Positions 1 to 8,522 of a DNA stretch of 64,000 nt are shown piece by piece. How positions within the stretch are numbered: position 1 is the stretch's first letter; every line of letters begins with the position of its first letter. Under the pieces are notes generated by a model, which was not told where the DNA came from, ran no database searches, and saw nothing but the letters and a program-made list of their open reading frames with translations. Origin of the DNA: Hyphococcus sp. (GTDB taxonomy: Bacteria; Pseudomonadota; Alphaproteobacteria; Caulobacterales; Parvularculaceae); NCBI GenBank assembly GCA_028284345.1, contig JANQRY010000006.1, forward strand, positions 558,001-622,000, read 5' to 3'. The position numbers and the translations under genes are program-made.

Positions 1-7
1 TTTTCGA

Positions 8-24
8 AATGAATGATATTCATT
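8..24. promoter_or_regulatory. inverted repeat upstream of atuA operon
   Basis: AATGAAT and ATTCATT form perfect 7-base arms around a 3-base spacer, about 70 bases before the proposed atuA start in an AT-rich stretch. Size and position fit an operator for a TetR-type repressor. AtuR of Pseudomonas is a TetR repressor of a similar operon, but no regulator gene is visible here, so the role is inferred. Confidence 0.35.
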
Positions 25-93
25 ATTTCTGAATTCTACTTTAATTTTTTGGCGGCCGCAAGCCCGCCGACGCCTTACGAAAGGCGCAAGTCC

Positions 94-1866
94 GTGGCGA
101 CAACATCAGTGAGAATCGGCGGGGCCAGCGGCTACTGGGGCGACAGCGCCATGGCGACGCCACAGTTTCTGACCGAAGGCGATCTCGACTACATCGTCTA
201 CGACTATCTGGCGGAAATCACGATGTCGATCCTGGCCCGCGCCCGCGCCAAGGACCCGAACGCCGGCTACGCCACGGATTTTATCAGCGCAGTGCTGAAA
301 CCCAACATTGCGGAAATCGCGCGACAGGACGTCAAGATTATTTCCAACGCCGGCGGCGTAAACCCAAAAGCCTGCGCCGCCGCGGCGCGCGCTGTCATTG
401 CCGAGGCTGGCCTTGAGTTGAAAGTCGCTGTCGTCGCCGGCGACGATCTCATGGCGCACAAGGATGAGATCGCGAAGGCGGCGCCCGCTGAAATGTTCAC
501 CGGCGCGGATTTTCCGGACCCCGACAAAATCGCCTCCATCAACGCCTATCTCGGCGCTTTTCCAATTGCGCGCGCCCTCGCCATGGGCGCTGACATTGTG
601 ATCACCGGGCGCTGCGTCGATTCTGCGGTGACCCTCGGCGCGCTCATTCACGAATTCGGCTGGAAAGCGGATAACTGGGATTTGCTCGCGTCAGGCTCTC
701 TCGCCGGTCACATCATTGAATGCGGGGCCCAGGCGACCGGCGGCAATTTCACCGACTGGGAAGCGGCCGGCGACATCGCCAATATCGGCTACCCCATCGC
801 GGAAGTCTCCGCCAACGGCGCCTTCACAGTCACAAAACCAAAAGGGACCGGCGGCGTCGTCAATGTGGGAACCGTCGCCGAGCAGATGCTTTACGAGATC
901 GGCGATCCGCAAGCCTATATCCTGCCGGACGTCATTTGCGATTTCTCCGACGTCGCGATCACACAGGACGGCGACAACCGCGTGCGAGTCTCCCCAGCGC
1001 GCGGGCGCCCTGCGCCCGACGCCTACAAGACCTGCCTCACCTATCAGGACGGCTGGCGCGCCGGGTTGATGGTGACGTTTATCGGCGTCGGCGCGGGCAA
1101 AAAGGCGCGCGCCTTCGCCGATGCGGCGTTTGCCCGCGCGCGAAACATTTTCCGGCAATTCAACGCGGGCGATTTCACCGAAACGAGCGTCGAAGTGATT
1201 GGCGAGGAGACAAGCGAAGTCGCGTTGAAGCTCGCCGTAAAGCACCCCGACGCCATGGGCGCCGGCGTTTTTCTAAAAGAAGTGTCGGGCCTCGGTCTCG
1301 CCACGCCCCCGGGCATGGCGGTCTTTTCCGGCTTGCGGCCGAAACCGTCGCCCGTAGTGCGATTGTTTTCCTACACGACGCCAAAGTCTGACGTTCGCGC
1401 AACCGTCGAGCTGGGCGACGCGCACGTTGAGATCGAAGACGCGCCGGGGACGCTTTTCTCGAACGCCTCTCTACAGCGACCGCCCGCGCCAGGGGCGCCG
1501 GATGATGCAACCGTCAGCATACCGCTGATCAAGCTCGCCTGGGGCCGCTCCGGCGACAAGGGCGACAAGGCGAATATCGGGATCATTGCGCGTAAATCCG
1601 AATATCTGCCTTATATCTGGGCGGCGCTGGACGAAGCCGCTGTCGTGGACCATTTTGCGCACTTTATCGACGGCGGCGCGGACGCTTCGAAAGTACAGCG
1701 TTTCCTCCTGTCCGGAACGAATGCGGTCAACTTCCTGATCGACGCCGTGCTGAGCGGCGGCGGCGTCGCCTCGATCCGCAACGACCCGCAGGGCAAAGCC
1801 TACGCCCAAATGCTGCTCATGCGCCCGATCCCGGTTTCACAAGCGATTGCGGACAAGCTCCCATGA
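94..1866 (+). CDS. atuA: acyclic terpene utilization AtuA family protein (DUF1446)
   Basis: AtuA-family protein of about 590 residues. The family is required for citronellol/geraniol catabolism in Pseudomonas, but its biochemical activity is not established. The N-terminus carries the family signature VRIGGASGYWGDS, and the C-terminal ferredoxin-fold-like domain carries WGRSGDKGDKANIGI. I chose the GTG at 94 because family homology begins right after it. An in-frame ATG at 13 would add 27 residues of non-family sequence. It is first in a five-gene operon and its stop overlaps the next start (ATGA). Homologues also sit beside leucine-type acyl-CoA carboxylases, so a terpene substrate is probable but not proven. 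Confidence 0.85.
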   Translation: MATTSVRIGGASGYWGDSAMATPQFLTEGDLDYIVYDYLAEITMSILARARAKDPNAGYATDFISAVLKPNIAEIARQDVKIISNAGGVNPKACAAAARAVIAEAGLELKVAVVAGDDLMAHKDEIAKAAPAEMFTGADFPDPDKIASINAYLGAFPIARALAMGADIVITGRCVDSAVTLGALIHEFGWKADNWDLLASGSLAGHIIECGAQATGGNFTDWEAAGDIANIGYPIAEVSANGAFTVTKPKGTGGVVNVGTVAEQMLYEIGDPQAYILPDVICDFSDVAITQDGDNRVRVSPARGRPAPDAYKTCLTYQDGWRAGLMVTFIGVGAGKKARAFADAAFARARNIFRQFNAGDFTETSVEVIGEETSEVALKLAVKHPDAMGAGVFLKEVSGLGLATPPGMAVFSGLRPKPSPVVRLFSYTTPKSDVRATVELGDAHVEIEDAPGTLFSNASLQRPPAPGAPDDATVSIPLIKLAWGRSGDKGDKANIGIIARKSEYLPYIWAALDEAAVVDHFAHFIDGGADASKVQRFLLSGTNAVNFLIDAVLSGGGVASIRNDPQGKAYAQMLLMRPIPVSQAIADKLP

Positions 1867-3485
1867 CGGTTTTCAAGTCAAAGATAAACACCGGCGCCGA
1901 GGCCTACAAACAGAACCGCGCGGATATGCAGGCGCTGGTCGACAAGCTTGCCGAGCTGAACGCCCGGGCGCCGGCGCGGTCCGCCGCACGGAAAGAGCGC
2001 TTCGAAAAGCGCGGGCAGCTTCTGCCGCGCGAACGCCTCGCCCGGCTCCTCGACCCCGGAACGTCTTATTTCGAGATCGGCAATATCGCCGGCTATCTTC
2101 TTGATACGGAGGATGAAGAAAAGTCCATTCCCGGCTCGACCATCATGTCGGGGATCGGTTTTGTGAACGGCGCGCGCTGCGCCATCGTCAATGACGACAG
2201 CGGCATTAAAGCCGGCGCCATGACTGTGGCCGGCGGCGGGCGCCTGCGTCGCGCCCAGGAAATTGCGCTCAAGCAGAACCTTCCCTTTATCCACCTCGTC
2301 GAAAGCGCCGGCGGCGATCTGATCAACTACACCGTCGAAGGCTTCCTGCAGGGCGGGACGCTATTCGCCAACCTCGCGCGTCTCTCCGCAAAAGGACTGC
2401 CCGTGATCGCGGTGCTGCACGGCTCGTCGACCGCCGGCGGCGCCTATATGCCGGGCCTCTCCGATTATGTCGTCGCCGTAAAGGCGCGCGGCAAAGCGTT
2501 TCTCGCCGGCCCGCCCCTGCTCAAAGCCGCCACCGGCGAGATCGCCACCGAAGAAGAGCTCGGCGGCGCGGAGATGCATGCAAGCATTTCCGGTCTCGCG
2601 GAATATCTCGCCGAAGACGACGGCGAAGCGATCCTGATGGCGCGGGAAATCGTTGCGCGGCTTGGCTGGAACCGGCGCTGTCCGGCCGCGCCGCAAAAGA
2701 CCTATCGCGAACCGATTTACGACGCGGACGAAATTCTCGGTATTGTCCCGACCGACTACCGCAAGCCCTATGACGTGCGCGAAGTGATCGCCCGCGTCGT
2801 CGATGGTTCGGACTTCGCCGACTTCAAGCCGCGCTACGGCGTCTCGACCGTCTGCGTGCAGGCCGATGTCTACGGCATGCCGTGCGGCGTCATTGGCAAT
2901 AACGGGCCGATTGACCCCGACGGCGCAACCAAAGCCGCGCAATTCATGCAGCTTTGCGATCAGGCGGACGTCCCCCTCGTCTTTCTACAGAACACGACCG
3001 GCTATCTCGTCGGCAAGCACTATGAACAGGCGGGCATGATCAAACACGGCTCAAAAATGATCCAGGCCGTGACCAATGTCAGCGTGCCGCGCATTACCTT
3101 TATGATCGGCGCGAGTTACGGCGCCGGCAATTATGGCATGTGCGGGCGCGGCTACGACCCGGATTTCGTCGTCACCTGGCCCAACGCCTCCACCGGCGTC
3201 ATGGGCGGCGAACAGGCCGCGCAAGTGATGACCATCGTCGCCGAAGGCCAGGCCGCGGCGAAAGGAACCGACGTCAATCGTGAACAGCTCGCCATGCAAG
3301 AGAAAATGCTGACGCATATGTTCAACCGGCAGGCCGGCGCCTTTTACACCTCGGGGCGTCTTTGCGACGACGGCATGATCGACCCGCGCGACACGCGAAA
3401 GACCCTCGGTTTTCTGCTCGCCACATGCTGGGAGGCGCGAAACCGGGACGTGAAACCCAACAGCTTCGGCGTCGCGCGGATGTAA
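1863..3485 (+). CDS. acyl-CoA carboxylase carboxyltransferase (beta) subunit, geranyl-CoA carboxylase-like
   Basis: Carboxyltransferase subunit (540 residues) of a biotin-dependent acyl-CoA carboxylase. It moves CO2 from carboxybiotin to the acyl-CoA and should pair with the biotin-carrying subunit encoded at 4295. Both crotonase-fold halves are visible, with the oxyanion-hole stretches GSSTAGGAYMPG and GASYGAGNYGMCGRGYDP. Around residues 145-180 it reads VESAGGDL, then GGTLFANLARLSA. The EVFPD...HFGRIFYNQA segment typical of methylcrotonyl-CoA carboxylase is absent. With atuA alongside, this favours a geranyl-CoA (AtuC-like) or other branched acyl-CoA substrate. It overlaps atuA by 4 bases. 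Confidence 0.85.
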   Translation: MTVFKSKINTGAEAYKQNRADMQALVDKLAELNARAPARSAARKERFEKRGQLLPRERLARLLDPGTSYFEIGNIAGYLLDTEDEEKSIPGSTIMSGIGFVNGARCAIVNDDSGIKAGAMTVAGGGRLRRAQEIALKQNLPFIHLVESAGGDLINYTVEGFLQGGTLFANLARLSAKGLPVIAVLHGSSTAGGAYMPGLSDYVVAVKARGKAFLAGPPLLKAATGEIATEEELGGAEMHASISGLAEYLAEDDGEAILMAREIVARLGWNRRCPAAPQKTYREPIYDADEILGIVPTDYRKPYDVREVIARVVDGSDFADFKPRYGVSTVCVQADVYGMPCGVIGNNGPIDPDGATKAAQFMQLCDQADVPLVFLQNTTGYLVGKHYEQAGMIKHGSKMIQAVTNVSVPRITFMIGASYGAGNYGMCGRGYDPDFVVTWPNASTGVMGGEQAAQVMTIVAEGQAAAKGTDVNREQLAMQEKMLTHMFNRQAGAFYTSGRLCDDGMIDPRDTRKTLGFLLATCWEARNRDVKPNSFGVARM

Positions 3486-3494
3486 GGAGGCGTC

Positions 3495-4298
3495 ATGACC
3501 ACGCTGCCCAAAAACGAAAGAATCGACCTCGAGTTGGACGCCGGCTGGCTCGCCATCTGGTTCAACACGCCAGAGAACCGGAACGCCTTGAGCGACGAGC
3601 TTGCGGCCGAATTGCGCGCTGCACTGGAGGCCGTTCGCGACGACCGCAACGTTCGCGGCGTCACCCTGCGCGGGCGCGGCGGGGTCTTTTGCGCAGGCGG
3701 CGACCTCAAAAGCTTTCAGGCGGCGCTCACCGGCGGCCTCACCCGCGACGCCGCCTCGACAATGAATAAAGCGGGTGGTGAATTATTCAGACTTGTCAAT
3801 GAATTGCCGCAGGTCGTTGTCGTCCTCGTTGAAGGGGCCGCCATCGCCGGCGGCCTTGGCCTCGCCTGTTGCGCCGATATCGTCGCGGCGACGCGGGACG
3901 CCAAATTCGCGCTGACCGAAACCCGGCTCGGCATCGCCCCGGCGCAGATCGCGCCCCATGTCATTCGCCGCGTCGGCGAAACGGCGGCGCGGCGACTGAT
4001 GCTCACCGGCGCGCGCTTTGACGGGGCGGAGGCGGCCCGTCTCGGCGTCGCCGACCATGTCGCGGACGACGCGAACGGTCTCGACGCCATCGAGGCCGAT
4101 ATCCGGAAGGCCGTGATGCAATGCGCGCCGGGCGCGAACGCCGCGACGAAGCAGCTCGTGATCGACGCAAAGCATCTCTCTCCTGATCAACTGATCGACC
4201 GCGCCGCCGGCATTTTTGCGGACTGCATCACCAGCGACGAAGGCCGCGAAGGCATTGCGTCCTTTGTTGAAAAGCGCAAACCGAAATGGGCCGAATGA
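3495..4298 (+). CDS. enoyl-CoA hydratase/isomerase family protein (AtuE/LiuC-like)
   Basis: Crotonase-superfamily protein of 267 residues, probably hydrating the unsaturated product of the adjacent carboxylase (isohexenylglutaconyl-CoA or 3-methylglutaconyl-CoA). It has the oxyanion-hole segment FCAGGDLKSFQ near residue 65, the second segment VEGAAIAGGLGLACCADIV near 115, and the LTETRLGIAP stretch. An AAGGAGG ribosome site begins within the previous stop and lies 4 bases before the ATG. The stop overlaps the alpha-subunit start as ATGA, so the two are likely translationally coupled. The exact substrate cannot be read from sequence. Confidence 0.85.
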   Translation: MTTLPKNERIDLELDAGWLAIWFNTPENRNALSDELAAELRAALEAVRDDRNVRGVTLRGRGGVFCAGGDLKSFQAALTGGLTRDAASTMNKAGGELFRLVNELPQVVVVLVEGAAIAGGLGLACCADIVAATRDAKFALTETRLGIAPAQIAPHVIRRVGETAARRLMLTGARFDGAEAARLGVADHVADDANGLDAIEADIRKAVMQCAPGANAATKQLVIDAKHLSPDQLIDRAAGIFADCITSDEGREGIASFVEKRKPKWAE

Positions 4299-6301
4299 CA
4301 AGCACGTTCGACACTGTTCTTATCGCCAATCGCGGCGAGATTGCCTGCCGCATCATGCGGACGGCGAAAGCGATGGGTTTGCGCACGATCGCTGTCTACT
4401 CCGACGCAGACGCAAATGCGCCGCATGTGAAACTCGCCGATAACGCCGTGCGCATCGGGCCGGCGCCGGCTACTGAGTCCTATCTCAATGTCGATGTGAT
4501 CATGGACGCGGCAAAGGCGAGCGGCGCTGGCACCGTCCATCCGGGCTATGGATTTCTGTCGGAGAACGCCGGCTTCGCCGAAGCCTGCGCGGATGCCGGG
4601 CTCGTCTTTATCGGCCCCCCGGCAGACGCCATCGATCTCATGGGCGACAAGGCGAAAGCCAAGCGCCGGATGATCGCCGCGGGCGTGCCCTGCGTTCCAG
4701 GTTATCAGGGTGAAGATCAATCGGACGCGACGCTGATGGCGGAAGCGAAGACCATCGGCTTTCCGATCATGGTCAAAGCCGCAGCGGGCGGCGGCGGTCG
4801 CGGCATGCGACTCGTTGAAAAGGCTGAAGCCCTCTCAGACGCCATCAAGACGGCGCGCTCAGAGGCGGAGAACGCCTTTGGGTCAGGCGATCTCATCCTC
4901 GAACGCGCCATCGTCGAACCGCGTCATGTAGAGATTCAGGTTTTCGCCGACGCCCACGGCAATTTCGTTCATCTTGGCGAACGAGACTGTTCGGTTCAGC
5001 GGCGCCATCAGAAAGTCCTGGAGGAAGCGCCCTCTCCCGCCATGACGCCGGCCTTGCGGCGCGCCATGGGCGAGGCCGCCGTAAACGCCGCGCGCGACAT
5101 CAACTATGTGGGCGCAGGCACGGTCGAGTTTCTGCTCGACAAGGCCGGCGCGTTTTATTTCCTCGAAATGAACACGCGGCTGCAGGTGGAGCATCCCGTT
5201 ACGGAAATGACGACGGGCCTCGATCTCGTCGCCATGCAGATCCGCGTCGCGCGAGGCGAGCCCCTCGGGCTCTCGCAGGACGATGTCGCCTTGACGGGGC
5301 ACGCCATCGAGGCCCGTCTTTATGCGGAAGATGTGGGCGCCGGGTTCCTGCCGGCGACGGGACCGGTCGATCTGTGGCGTCCCGCCAGCGGCGAAGGCGT
5401 CCGGATCGACGCCGGCGTCGAGACCGGCGGCGATGTCTCCCCCTTTTACGATCCGATGGTCGCCAAAGTGATCGCCCACGGATCGACCCGCGACGAAGCC
5501 CGGCGCCGGCTCGTGGACGCGCTGAAGCGCACGGCGCTCTTCGGTGTTGCATCCAATAAGAAATTCCTGATCGACGCCCTCGAACGACCAACCTTTGCAA
5601 GAGGCGCGGCGACGACCGCGTTTATCGCCGAGGCTTTCACCGAGGCAGATCTCGCCCCGGCGCCTCTAACGGCCGATGACGTCATCGCAGCGGCCCTGCT
5701 GCTCTATTGCCGGTCAAGAGACGCCGCATGCGAAACAGCGACGGCGCTCGCGCCAGCCCTCCTCAACTGGGCGAGCGCGACAAAGATTTCGACGCCCTAC
5801 CGGTTTGCCCATGGAGACATGGACTTTGCGCTGACGGTCACGCCAATTGATCGGAACCGCTATTCGGTCGCAGTCGGCGATGAGGTCTGCGAAGCCGCTG
5901 TCGAGCGCATGGAAGATCACAACGCCGTACTGACAATCAACGGCGTCCGCCATCGCGCGCTATTTAATTTTCCTTACGCAGGGGGCGCACGGATTCAACT
6001 CTCACTGGACGGGCGCGACTTCGATCTCGTCAATCTCAACGCCGTCTATGCATCCGCCGTCGCGAGCGGCGCGGGCGCCGGCGCGATCATTGCGCCGATG
6101 CACGGCCTTCTTGTCGAAATCTTTGTCAAACCCGGCGACGCCGTTGCGAAAGGCGACCGGCTGGCGGTGCTCGAAGCGATGAAAATGCAACATGAATTGA
6201 CGGCGGATATCGACGGCGATGTGACGGCCGTCCATTTCGAGCCGGGCGTTCAGGTGGCCGCCGACGCTCTGTTGCTGGAAATTGCGGGCGCAAAAGGATA
6301 A
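4295..6301 (+). CDS. biotin-dependent acyl-CoA carboxylase alpha subunit (biotin carboxylase plus BCCP)
   Basis: About 668 residues. An N-terminal biotin carboxylase domain (FDTVLIANRGEIACRI, ATP-grasp glycine-rich loop AAGGGGRGM, EMNTRLQVEHPVTE) is followed by a linker domain and a C-terminal biotinyl domain. The biotin-accepting lysine lies in EAMKMQHEL near the end. It carboxylates biotin with ATP and bicarbonate and supplies the beta subunit encoded at 1863. The ATG at 4295 overlaps the previous stop; another ATG lies 9 bases upstream. Operon context suggests AtuF (geranyl-CoA) or a LiuD-like role, not acetyl-CoA carboxylase. Confidence 0.9.
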   Translation: MTSTFDTVLIANRGEIACRIMRTAKAMGLRTIAVYSDADANAPHVKLADNAVRIGPAPATESYLNVDVIMDAAKASGAGTVHPGYGFLSENAGFAEACADAGLVFIGPPADAIDLMGDKAKAKRRMIAAGVPCVPGYQGEDQSDATLMAEAKTIGFPIMVKAAAGGGGRGMRLVEKAEALSDAIKTARSEAENAFGSGDLILERAIVEPRHVEIQVFADAHGNFVHLGERDCSVQRRHQKVLEEAPSPAMTPALRRAMGEAAVNAARDINYVGAGTVEFLLDKAGAFYFLEMNTRLQVEHPVTEMTTGLDLVAMQIRVARGEPLGLSQDDVALTGHAIEARLYAEDVGAGFLPATGPVDLWRPASGEGVRIDAGVETGGDVSPFYDPMVAKVIAHGSTRDEARRRLVDALKRTALFGVASNKKFLIDALERPTFARGAATTAFIAEAFTEADLAPAPLTADDVIAAALLLYCRSRDAACETATALAPALLNWASATKISTPYRFAHGDMDFALTVTPIDRNRYSVAVGDEVCEAAVERMEDHNAVLTINGVRHRALFNFPYAGGARIQLSLDGRDFDLVNLNAVYASAVASGAGAGAIIAPMHGLLVEIFVKPGDAVAKGDRLAVLEAMKMQHELTADIDGDVTAVHFEPGVQVAADALLLEIAGAKG

Positions 6302-6310
6302 ACCGGCGCG

Positions 6311-7117
6311 ATGCAGGAAGCGAAAGATTTTCTCGAAGAATGCGACACTCTCGCAGCGCTGCTTAACGATGCGGACGACACGACATTTGCCGCCGTCACG
6401 CAGTTCAAGGGATGGACGATCGAGGATGTGATCGCGCATCTCTATATGTGGAATGTCGCAGCGGGCGCGACGCTTGCCTCGAAGGACGACTTTCACGCAT
6501 TCATGGCGTTCGTCATGAAGCGTATGAGCGCGGGCGACGGCCATCCGCAAGTGCAGCGCGCATGGCTTGATGAATTTCATGGGCGTCTCAAGGGGCGCGC
6601 CCTCTTTGACGCCTGGCGCGATTTCTATCCAAAGCTCGCCGAGCAATATGGCGGCGCCGATCCCGACCTTCGCGTCGCTTGGGTCGGACCGGATATGAGC
6701 GTCCGCGCGAAAATCGTCGCCCGCCAGATGGAATGCTGGGCCCACGGACAAGAGGTCTTCGACATCCTCGGCGCGGAACGACCGGAAGGCGACCGCATTC
6801 GCAACATCGCCGAGCTTGGCGTTCGGACCTATGGATGGACGTTTCGCAATCGCGGCGAGGAACCGCCGCAACCGAAACCTTTCGTTCAACTGACGGCGCC
6901 CTCTGGCGTGCAATGGGAATGGAACGAACGCCAAGCGGATAACTTCGTCAAAGGATCGGCGGTTGAATTCAGTCAGGTCGTCACGCAAACGCGCAATGTC
7001 GCCGATACGCATCTCGACGTCTGCGGCGAAAATGCGACGCGCTGGATGGCGACGGCGCAATGTTTCGCCGGCGCGCCGGAAGACCCGCCGGCGAAAGGCG
7101 CCCGCTTCAGAGTCTAA
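6311..7117 (+). CDS. TIGR03084 family metal-binding protein (DinB/maleylpyruvate isomerase-like fold)
   Basis: Protein of 268 residues of the TIGR03084 family, in the DinB/MDMPI superfamily. Three likely metal ligands are visible: His43 in VIAHLYMWN, then Glu141 and His145 in ECWAHGQEVF, matching the H...ExxxH pattern of that fold. It follows the alpha subunit by 9 bases with an AAGGA ribosome site, so it belongs to the operon. Superfamily members use low-molecular-weight thiols or do divalent-metal chemistry. The reaction here is unknown; a step on the carboxylated acyl-CoA or an associated thiol adduct is speculation. It converges with the efflux operon. Confidence 0.8.
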   Translation: MQEAKDFLEECDTLAALLNDADDTTFAAVTQFKGWTIEDVIAHLYMWNVAAGATLASKDDFHAFMAFVMKRMSAGDGHPQVQRAWLDEFHGRLKGRALFDAWRDFYPKLAEQYGGADPDLRVAWVGPDMSVRAKIVARQMECWAHGQEVFDILGAERPEGDRIRNIAELGVRTYGWTFRNRGEEPPQPKPFVQLTAPSGVQWEWNERQADNFVKGSAVEFSQVVTQTRNVADTHLDVCGENATRWMATAQCFAGAPEDPPAKGARFRV

Positions 7118-7126
7118 CGCGCGGCG

Positions 7127-8512
7127 CTACTCCCAACTTCCGCCAAGCGCGAGATTGAGATTGACCCGCTGTTCAAGGCGCTGGCGCTCCACGGAAACCA
7201 GATTGCTTTCCGCTGCAAAGACCCGCTGTTGAATCGACAACACGTCGATCAGGCTCGTTTCCCCCTCGTCATAGCGCAGGCGGGCAACCCGATAGGCTTC
7301 ATTGGCTTCGCTCGCCGCCTCGGTCAGCGACGCCTTTCGCTGGTCGAGGACGACGCCCTGATCGAGATTGGATTCCACTTCGCCGAACGCCTCAAGCGCG
7401 GCCTGTCCGTAAGCAGCGACGGCCTGTTTTTGTTCTGCAGTGGAGATCTGAACCTGCGCGTCCCGAGCGCCGCCGTCGAACAGCGGCGCAACGAGATTGC
7501 CGGCGACAGTCCAGGCGACATTGGTCGGATCGAGAAGATTGGCGAGCGATCCGGATGCGCCGCCAATATTGCTGGTCAGGCTGATCGCCGGCAGCTTCGC
7601 CGCCTTTGCCGAATCGAGGCTGTTAAACGCCGCCGCTACATTGCGTTCCGCCGCAACGAGATCCGGGCGGCGTTCAAGCACGTCCGATGGCACGCCGGCG
7701 GGCGGCGCCGGCGGCGCAAGCGGCAGGCCGTCGCGAAGGTCAAGCTCGGCGCCGGGATATCGCCCTAGGAGAATCTCCAGCGCTCGAACGGCGTCGCGCC
7801 GCGCGCCGGATGTCGCCGTCAGCGTGTCCTCCGCTGTGGCGAGATCGCTTTTCGTCAAGGCAAGATCCTGGGACGAGGCCAGCCCGTTTTCATACTGCAC
7901 ATTGACGATGCGCGCCGTTTCCGTCAGCGCCTCGACGGTGTTGCGCGCAACGCCCTCCTGCAGCCCTGCTTCAATGGCGAGGAAGTAGGCGCGCGCAACG
8001 CCGGCCGCCAGCGAATACTGGGAAAAGAGATAATCCGCCTCAGCCGATTCCGCGCTGGCGGCGGCGGCCTGTTGGCCGGACCGAATGCGGCCCCAAACAT
8101 CGAGCTCCCAGTTCAACTGCAGCCCCGCAGTGAGCTGCGTGTTCGAACCGCCGGGATCGAGCACGCCCCCTTCGCTGGCGCCGATATTCAAACCCACATT
8201 CGGTTTCAGCGCCGCGCCGGCCTGACGCGCGAGGGCCCGCGACCGATCGACATTTGCTGCTGCAATCTGAAGGTTTTTATTGTTCGCCTGCGCTTCGTCG
8301 ACCAGCGCCGTCAACACGGGATCATTGAAGGCGGCGATCCAGCCGACTTCGATGTCGCCGAGTTGTTCCTGCGCGGCGGCCCATGCCTCGGGCGTTTCCG
8401 GCAGGCTCGCACGCGCGGCTACGCCCGCCTCTTCCCGCGAGGTAATGTTGGCGCAGGCGGCAAGCGAAAGCGCCGCAACGCCGACGAATAATCCCGTTTT
8501 TAAGGCCGACAT
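7127..8512 (-). CDS. RND efflux outer-membrane lipoprotein, NodT/OprM family
   Basis: Outer-membrane channel of a tripartite efflux pump, about 461 residues. A signal peptide ends in a lipobox (LSLAACAN) with the lipidated Cys at residue 20. Duplicated TolC-type repeats are visible, including LNWELDVWGRIRSGQQ, ERRPDLVAAERN and YRVARLRYDEGETSLIDVL. The ATG at 8512 has a GGGG-type ribosome site and gives a proper signal peptide; longer upstream forms would not. It is the last gene of adaptor-pump-channel, 10 bases after the pump stop. Confidence 0.93.
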   Translation of the reverse strand: MSALKTGLFVGVAALSLAACANITSREEAGVAARASLPETPEAWAAAQEQLGDIEVGWIAAFNDPVLTALVDEAQANNKNLQIAAANVDRSRALARQAGAALKPNVGLNIGASEGGVLDPGGSNTQLTAGLQLNWELDVWGRIRSGQQAAAASAESAEADYLFSQYSLAAGVARAYFLAIEAGLQEGVARNTVEALTETARIVNVQYENGLASSQDLALTKSDLATAEDTLTATSGARRDAVRALEILLGRYPGAELDLRDGLPLAPPAPPAGVPSDVLERRPDLVAAERNVAAAFNSLDSAKAAKLPAISLTSNIGGASGSLANLLDPTNVAWTVAGNLVAPLFDGGARDAQVQISTAEQKQAVAAYGQAALEAFGEVESNLDQGVVLDQRKASLTEAASEANEAYRVARLRYDEGETSLIDVLSIQQRVFAAESNLVSVERQRLEQRVNLNLALGGSWE

Positions 8513-8522
8513 AATCACCCCG

